A stretch of 10,410 nucleotides of DNA. Origin: Alphaproteobacteria bacterium. GTDB lineage: Bacteria; Pseudomonadota; Alphaproteobacteria; Micavibrionales; UBA2020. The notes beneath the pieces were generated by a model. It was not told the DNA's origin. It saw only the letters and a list, made by a program, of their open reading frames with translations, and did not search any database. A program made the translations under genes and the position numbers. Within the stretch, counting starts at the first letter, position 1; each line of letters opens with the position of its first letter. Of this stretch, positions 6,184 through 10,410 are shown piece after piece. The stretch lies in assembly GCA_018971405.1 (NCBI GenBank), contig JAGXAX010000030.1:1-10410 (forward strand), given 5' to 3'.

Positions 6184-6690
6184 GTGGATCGTGCACAAAA
6201 AGCAGCAGCTGTCGACAAGCTGCACGAAACTTTCAAGGAGGTCGAGACGATCGTCGTCACCCGCAATGACGGGCTGACGGCGACGCAAGTCACCGAACTC
6301 CGCGTAAAGATGCGTGCGGAAGGCGTCAGCTTCAAAGTGTCCAAGAACCGCCTCGCTCTGCGGGCGCTCAAGGGCACGCGCTATGAAGGCATCGGCCCAA
6401 TGCTGAAAGGACCCGTCGGCCTCGCCACATCGAAAGACCCGGTCGCCGCGTCCAAAGTCGCGTATAACTTCTCGAAGGACAATGAAAAGCTCGTCATCAT
6501 CGGCGGCGCCCTCGGGGACAAAATGCTCGACGTTTCCGGCGTTGAATCCTTGTCGAAACTTCCGTCGCTCGACGAACTGCGCGCGAAACTTCTGGGCATG
6601 CTGCAAACGCCTGCCCAGCGTCTTGCCGTACTCGCCGCCGCGCCGGCCTCGCAAGTGGCTCGTGTCATCTCGGCATACTCGCAAAAGTAA
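6184..6690 (+). CDS. rplJ: 50S ribosomal protein L10
   Basis: Base of the L7/L12 stalk: the N-terminal domain binds 23S rRNA and L11, and the C-terminal helix anchors L7/L12 dimers that recruit translation factors. The protein is 168 residues (E. coli has 165). Recognisable parts are the opening MDRAQKAAAVDKL, the FKVSKNRLALRAL segment, GPVGLATSKDPVAA, and the Ala-rich C-terminal region LAVLAAAPASQVARVISAY. The start codon is GTG, supported by GGAG (6174-6177) at a 6-base gap; no ATG is better placed. It follows a long structured leader and is 31 bp from rplL, with which it is co-expressed. L10 with L12 is the expected repressor of the pair through that leader. Confidence 0.96.
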   Translation: MDRAQKAAAVDKLHETFKEVETIVVTRNDGLTATQVTELRVKMRAEGVSFKVSKNRLALRALKGTRYEGIGPMLKGPVGLATSKDPVAASKVAYNFSKDNEKLVIIGGALGDKMLDVSGVESLSKLPSLDELRAKLLGMLQTPAQRLAVLAAAPASQVARVISAYSQK

Positions 6691-6721
6691 ACCAAACCGT
6701 TAACATCAAGGAGAACTAACA

Positions 6722-7096
6722 ATGTCTGCCAATCTCGCTAAAATCGTCGACGATCTGTCGGCCCTGACCGTCCTCGAGGCGGCTGAACTCTCGAAGCTTC
6801 TGGAAGAAAAGTGGGGCGTTTCCGCTGCCGCTCCGGTGGCTGTTGCCGCTGTCGGCGGCGCTGCCGCTCCGGCTGCCGAAGCCAAGACCGAATTTGACAT
6901 CGTCCTTGCCGCCGCCGGCGACAAGAAGATCGAAGTCATTAAGGAAGTCCGCACCATCACCGGTCTCGGCCTGAAGGAAGCCAAGGACCTGGTCGAAGGC
7001 GCGCCGAAGCCGCTCAAGGCTGCGGTTCCGAAGGCTGAAGCTGATGAAATCAAGAAGAAGCTTGAAGCCGTCGGCGCGAAAGTCGAACTCAAGTAA
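6722..7096 (+). CDS. rplL: 50S ribosomal protein L7/L12
   Basis: Multicopy stalk protein that contacts EF-Tu, EF-G, IF2 and release factors and stimulates their GTPase. The protein is 124 residues. The N-terminal dimerisation and L10-binding part is about 1-33, the flexible Ala/Val/Gly hinge about 34-54, and the globular C-terminal domain 55-124. The last contains [30 protein letters not shown] and [20 protein letters not shown], all family hallmarks. AAGGAG (6708-6713) lies eight bases before the ATG. It is the last ribosomal gene before a terminator-like hairpin that probably sets the ratio of stalk protein to RNA polymerase. Confidence 0.97.
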   Translation: MSANLAKIVDDLSALTVLEAAELSKLLEEKWGVSAAAPVAVAAVGGAAAPAAEAKTEFDIVLAAAGDKKIEVIKEVRTITGLGLKEAKDLVEGAPKPLKAAVPKAEADEIKKKLEAVGAKVELK

Positions 7097-7119
7097 TTGC
7101 TATCGGCAACAAAAAGGCT

Positions 7120-7151
7120 GGCGATGGGAGATTTTTTCCCATCGCCCCTTT
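7120..7151 (+). terminator. Attenuator-type terminator between rplL and rpoB
   Basis: GGCGATGGGA (7120-7129) pairs perfectly over ten bases with TCCCATCGCC (7137-7146) around a T-rich loop. The sequence then runs CCTTTCT, a poor T-tract, so read-through into rpoB is expected. Partial termination between rplL and rpoB is well known in E. coli and keeps RNA polymerase subunits less abundant than L7/L12. Confidence 0.65.
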
Positions 7152-7171
7152 CTGTTGTTGGGGACACCCCT

Positions 7172-7194
7172 GAACTATGGAACTACCGGAACTA
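7172..7194 (+). repeat. Three direct copies of GAACTA upstream of rpoB
   Basis: GAACTA occurs at 7172-7177, 7180-7185 and 7189-7194, with 8- and 9-base periodicity. The last two share the longer word GGAACTA. Function is unknown. The copies sit between the attenuator and the hairpins of the rpoB leader. Confidence 0.5.
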
Positions 7195-7241
7195 GCATAA
7201 GAGATTTTAAAAGCCGCGGTATTCGGGTGCATTGGTATCGG

Positions 7242-7286
7242 GCTTTCGTCGCGAAGGCAATCCCTTCGTCGTGTGTGGTAACGAAG
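7242..7286 (+). promoter_or_regulatory. Mutually exclusive hairpins in the rpoB leader
   Basis: Three stems share bases. Stem A pairs 7242-7248 with 7252-7258 (seven pairs including a G-U, triloop). Stem B pairs 7251-7257 with 7263-7269 (ending in a G-U, 5-base loop). Stem C pairs CTTCGT (7264-7269) with ACGAAG (7281-7286). A and C can coexist, whereas B excludes both. Stem C ends four bases before the AAGGA of rpoB. The layout could regulate translation, but it is inferred by eye only. Confidence 0.35.
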
Positions 7287-7302
7287 ACATAAGGACGAGC
7301 AA

Positions 7303-10300
7303 ATGAGCGCCAAAAAAGCCCTGAGAACCCTCAACGACAGCAAAAGCTACACCGGACGCAAGCGCATCCGCAGGTCTTTCGGGAAGATCCCCGAAGTCTG
7401 CGAAATGCCCAACCTCATCGAGGTCCAGCGCAATTCGTACGAAAAATTTTTGCAGCGCGAAGTGCCGCACGCCGAGCGCGTCAACGAGGGTTTGCAAGAG
7501 GTCTTTTCCTCCGTCTTCCCGATCAAGGATTTCTCCGGCCGCGCCGAGATAGACTTCGTGCGCTACGAGCTGGAAGAGCCGAAATACGACGTCGAAGAGT
7601 GCCAGCAGCGCGGCATGACCTATGCCGCGGCGCTGCGCGTGACGTTGCGCCTTTCCACCTTCGACATTGACGAGACGACCGGTCTGCGCTCCATCCGCGA
7701 TATTAAAGAGCAGGACGTCTACATGGTCGACATGCCGCTGATGACCATCAACGGCACTTTCGTCATCAACGGCACCGAACGCGTCATCGTTTCGCAAATG
7801 CACCGCAGCCCCGGCGTGTTCTTCGACCACGACGGCGGCAAGACCCACTCCTCGGGCAAGTACCTGTTCGCCGCGCGCGTCATCCCGTACCGCGGCTCGT
7901 GGCTTGATTTTGAATTCGATGCCAAGGATATCGTCTATGTCCGCATCGATCGCCGCCGCAAGCTGCCCGTCACGACGCTGTTGCTCGCGCTCGACAACGA
8001 CGAATCCTCCAAATACCGCGAACGCCAGGAAAAGGCGGGCCGCCCCGTCGATCCCGCCAAGATTCAGGGCATTTCCGGCGAGGAAATCCTCAACTATTTC
8101 TACCAGACCATTCCTTACGAAAAGGTCAAGGACGGCTGGAAGACGGCCTACGTCCCCGACCGTTTCCGCGGCGTCAAGCTGCGTTACGACCTCGTCGACG
8201 CCAAGACCGGCAAGGCGAAAGTTTCCGCAGGCACCAAGATCACGGCGCGTCAGGCGCGCAAGCTTGAAGAAGAAGGGCTGAAAGAGATCACCATCACCCG
8301 CGAGGAACTGGTCGGGACCTATCTCGCCCACGCCATCGCCGACGACAAGACCGGCGAGGTTCTCTTCGAAGCGGGCGAGGAAATCGACAACAAGAGCCTC
8401 GAAAAGATTGAAAAGGCCGGCCTCAAGACGCTCGACATTCTCTCCATCGACCATGTCAACGTCGGGCCTTACATCCGCAACACGCTTGCCGCCGACAAAT
8501 GCCGCAACCGCGAAGATGCGCTGATCGACATCTACCGCGTCATGCGTCCCGGCGAGCCGCCGACTCTGGAATCGGCCGATGCGCTGTTCCGCGGCCTGTT
8601 CTTCCAGCAGGACCGCTACGACCTGTCGCCCGTCGGCCGCGTGAAGATGAACGCGCGCCTCGACATCAAGACCGACGATCAGATGCGCCTTCTGCGCAAG
8701 GACGACATCTTCGCCATCCTCAAGATCCTCGTGGATCTGAAGGACGGCCGCGGTGAAGTGGACGATATCGACCACCTCGGCAACCGCCGCGTGCGCTCCG
8801 TCGGCGAACTGATGGAAAACCAGTACCGCATCGGCCTGATGCGTATGGAACGCGCGATCAAGGAACGCATGGGATCCGTCGATATCGACACCGCCATGCC
8901 GCACGACCTGATCAACGCCAAACCCGCCGCCGCCGCGGTGCGCGAGTTCTTCGGCTCCTCGCAATTGTCACAGTTCATGGACCAGACGAACCCGCTCTCC
9001 GAAATCACGCACAAGCGCCGCATGTCGGCCCTCGGGCCCGGCGGCCTGACCCGCGAACGCGCCGGTTTCGAAGTCCGCGACGTGCACCCGACGCACTATG
9101 GCCGTATCTGCCCGATCGAGACGCCGGAAGGCCCGAACATCGGCCTGATCAACTCGCTTGCCACCTACGCGCGCATCAACCAGTACGGCTTCATCGAAAG
9201 CCCGTACCGCAAGGTCGCCGGCGGCCGCGTGACGGACGACGTCGTCTACATGTCGGCGATGGAAGAAGGAAAATACACGATCGCGCAGGCGAACGCCGTG
9301 CTCGACGCCAAGGGCGCCTTCGTCAACGACCTCGTCTCCTGCCGCAAGAACGGCGACTACATCCTGACGCAGCCTGAAAACATCGAGCTGATCGACGTTT
9401 CGCCGAAACAGATCGTCTCGGTCGCCGCGGCGCTGATCCCGTTCCTCGAGAACGATGACGCCAACCGCGCGCTGATGGGCTCGAACATGCAGCGCCAGGC
9501 CGTTCCGCTGCTGCGCTCCGACGCGCCGCTCGTCGGCACGGGCATGGAAGGCGCCGTCGCGCGCGACTCCGGCGCCGCCATCACGGCGCTGCGCTCCGGC
9601 ATCGTCGATCAGGTCGACGCCAACCGCATCGTCATTCACGCGACTGACGAGAAAGACTCTTCCAAGGCGACGGTCGACATCTACAAGCTCAAGAAGTTCT
9701 CCCGTTCCAACCAGTCGACCTGCATAACCCAAAGGCCTTTGGTGAAGGTGGGCGACCGCATTGAGGCCGGCGACATCATCGGCGACGGTCCCTCGACGGA
9801 GTTGGGCGAGCTCGCGCTCGGCCGCAACGTGCTGGTCGCGTTCATGCCGTGGAACGGTTACAACTTCGAAGACTCCATCCTGATCTCCGAGCGCATCGCC
9901 CGCGACGACGTCTTCACCTCGATCCACATCGAGGAATTCGAAGTCATGGCCCGCGACACCAAGCTCGGCCAGGAAGATATCACCCGCGACATTCCGAACG
10001 TCGGCGAAGAGGGCCTGAAGCACCTCGACGAGGCCGGCATCGTCTACATCGGCGCGGAAGTGAAGGCGGGGGACATCCTCGTCGGCAAGGTCACGCCGAA
10101 GGGCGAAAGCCCGATGACGCCGGAGGAAAAGCTCCTCCGCGCCATCTTCGGCGAAAAGGCCTCGGACGTGAAGGACAGTTCGCTGCGCCTGCCGCCGGGC
10201 GTGACCGGCACGGTCGTCGAAGTGCGCGTCTTCTCGCGCCGCGGCGTCGACAAGGATCAGCGTGCGATGTCCATCGAACGCAACGAAATCGAACGTCTTG

Positions 10301-10410
10301 CCAAAGACCGCGACGACGAACGCCGTATTTACGAACGCGGCTACTACGGCCGCCTGCGTGAAATCCTCAACGGCAAGACTGCCGCCAAGACTGTCGGAGA
10401 AATCAAGAAG
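7303..10410 (+). CDS. rpoB: DNA-directed RNA polymerase subunit beta, 3' end beyond the window
   Basis: Beta subunit of RNA polymerase, forming one side of the active-site cleft and the rifampicin pocket. The frame is open from ATG 7303 to the window edge (1036 codons, about three quarters of the protein). AAGGA (7291-7295) is seven bases upstream. The opening reads [20 protein letters not shown]. The rifampicin region [19 protein letters not shown] (549-567) is followed by [12 protein letters not shown], and equals E. coli numbering plus 44. Residues tied to resistance are wild type: Ser556, Gln557, Asp560, His570, Arg573 and Ser575. [15 protein letters not shown] is at 604-618 and [12 protein letters not shown] at 849-860, with Glu856-Asp857 near the active site. 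GKVTPKGE (928-935) and [13 protein letters not shown] follow. rpoC is expected just beyond the edge. Confidence 0.97.
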   Translation, partial: MSAKKALRTLNDSKSYTGRKRIRRSFGKIPEVCEMPNLIEVQRNSYEKFLQREVPHAERVNEGLQEVFSSVFPIKDFSGRAEIDFVRYELEEPKYDVEECQQRGMTYAAALRVTLRLSTFDIDETTGLRSIRDIKEQDVYMVDMPLMTINGTFVINGTERVIVSQMHRSPGVFFDHDGGKTHSSGKYLFAARVIPYRGSWLDFEFDAKDIVYVRIDRRRKLPVTTLLLALDNDESSKYRERQEKAGRPVDPAKIQGISGEEILNYFYQTIPYEKVKDGWKTAYVPDRFRGVKLRYDLVDAKTGKAKVSAGTKITARQARKLEEEGLKEITITREELVGTYLAHAIADDKTGEVLFEAGEEIDNKSLEKIEKAGLKTLDILSIDHVNVGPYIRNTLAADKCRNREDALIDIYRVMRPGEPPTLESADALFRGLFFQQDRYDLSPVGRVKMNARLDIKTDDQMRLLRKDDIFAILKILVDLKDGRGEVDDIDHLGNRRVRSVGELMENQYRIGLMRMERAIKERMGSVDIDTAMPHDLINAKPAAAAVREFFGSSQLSQFMDQTNPLSEITHKRRMSALGPGGLTRERAGFEVRDVHPTHYGRICPIETPEGPNIGLINSLATYARINQYGFIESPYRKVAGGRVTDDVVYMSAMEEGKYTIAQANAVLDAKGAFVNDLVSCRKNGDYILTQPENIELIDVSPKQIVSVAAALIPFLENDDANRALMGSNMQRQAVPLLRSDAPLVGTGMEGAVARDSGAAITALRSGIVDQVDANRIVIHATDEKDSSKATVDIYKLKKFSRSNQSTCITQRPLVKVGDRIEAGDIIGDGPSTELGELALGRNVLVAFMPWNGYNFEDSILISERIARDDVFTSIHIEEFEVMARDTKLGQEDITRDIPNVGEEGLKHLDEAGIVYIGAEVKAGDILVGKVTPKGESPMTPEEKLLRAIFGEKASDVKDSSLRLPPGVTGTVVEVRVFSRRGVDKDQRAMSIERNEIERLAKDRDDERRIYERGYYGRLREILNGKTAAKTVGEIKK

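Noticed and set aside
7155..7181. Promoter TTGTTG-15-TATGGA before rpoB
   Set aside because: The spacer is too short and the -10 poor; read-through of the rplL attenuator explains rpoB expression adequately.
7207..10023. Two long minus-strand frames (7207-8964 and 8968-10023) opposite rpoB
   Set aside because: Both are shadows of third-position GC bias in rpoB; their residue composition is repetitive (Asp, Val, His, Ala, Arg) and no domain is visible.

Overview
The window looks like a chromosomal segment of a GC-rich alphaproteobacterium. The support is protein-level resemblance: an XRE regulator carrying the 'TFQQVQKYERGTNR' signature common in that class, an L11-L1-L10-L7/L12-RpoB cluster of alphaproteobacterial type, and an RpoB N-terminus of the same kind. 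Coding regions are GC-rich at third positions, while the intergenic gaps are clearly AT-rich. The genus cannot be named from this sequence; a lineage near Rhodospirillales or Micavibrio-like bacteria is only a guess.

Left part (1-1964): a possible partial minus-strand gene at the left edge, then amn (AMP nucleosidase, +). A hairpin with A- and T-tracts on its two sides follows amn and can terminate both strands. A convergent 71-codon unknown gene (-) comes next. It has a consensus -10 box and a very short leader.

Middle (1965-3950): a compact minus-strand operon dut-tag-cysK whose genes overlap by 8 and 4 bp. dUTPase keeps uracil out of DNA, Tag removes 3-methyladenine, and CysK makes cysteine. 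The dut promoter candidate lies face to face with the promoter of the divergent XRE-type regulator (4110-4571). A small inverted repeat sits where the two promoters overlap, so the regulator may control both itself and dut-tag-cysK.

Right part (4649-10410): the ribosomal protein / RNA polymerase beta cluster rplK-rplA-rplJ-rplL-rpoB, with rpoB running off the right edge. Three noncoding leaders carry probable RNA regulation. These are a probable L1-binding structure before rplK, a long L10-type leader before rplJ, and a terminator-like attenuator plus switchable hairpins before rpoB. The usual upstream partners secE-nusG are not next to rplK; the XRE gene occupies that place.

The window is mostly conserved housekeeping. 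I found no CRISPR array, insertion sequence, tRNA, rRNA or defence system. The points most worth checking are the shared divergent promoter and operator region, the small unknown protein, and the RNA leaders of the ribosomal cluster.
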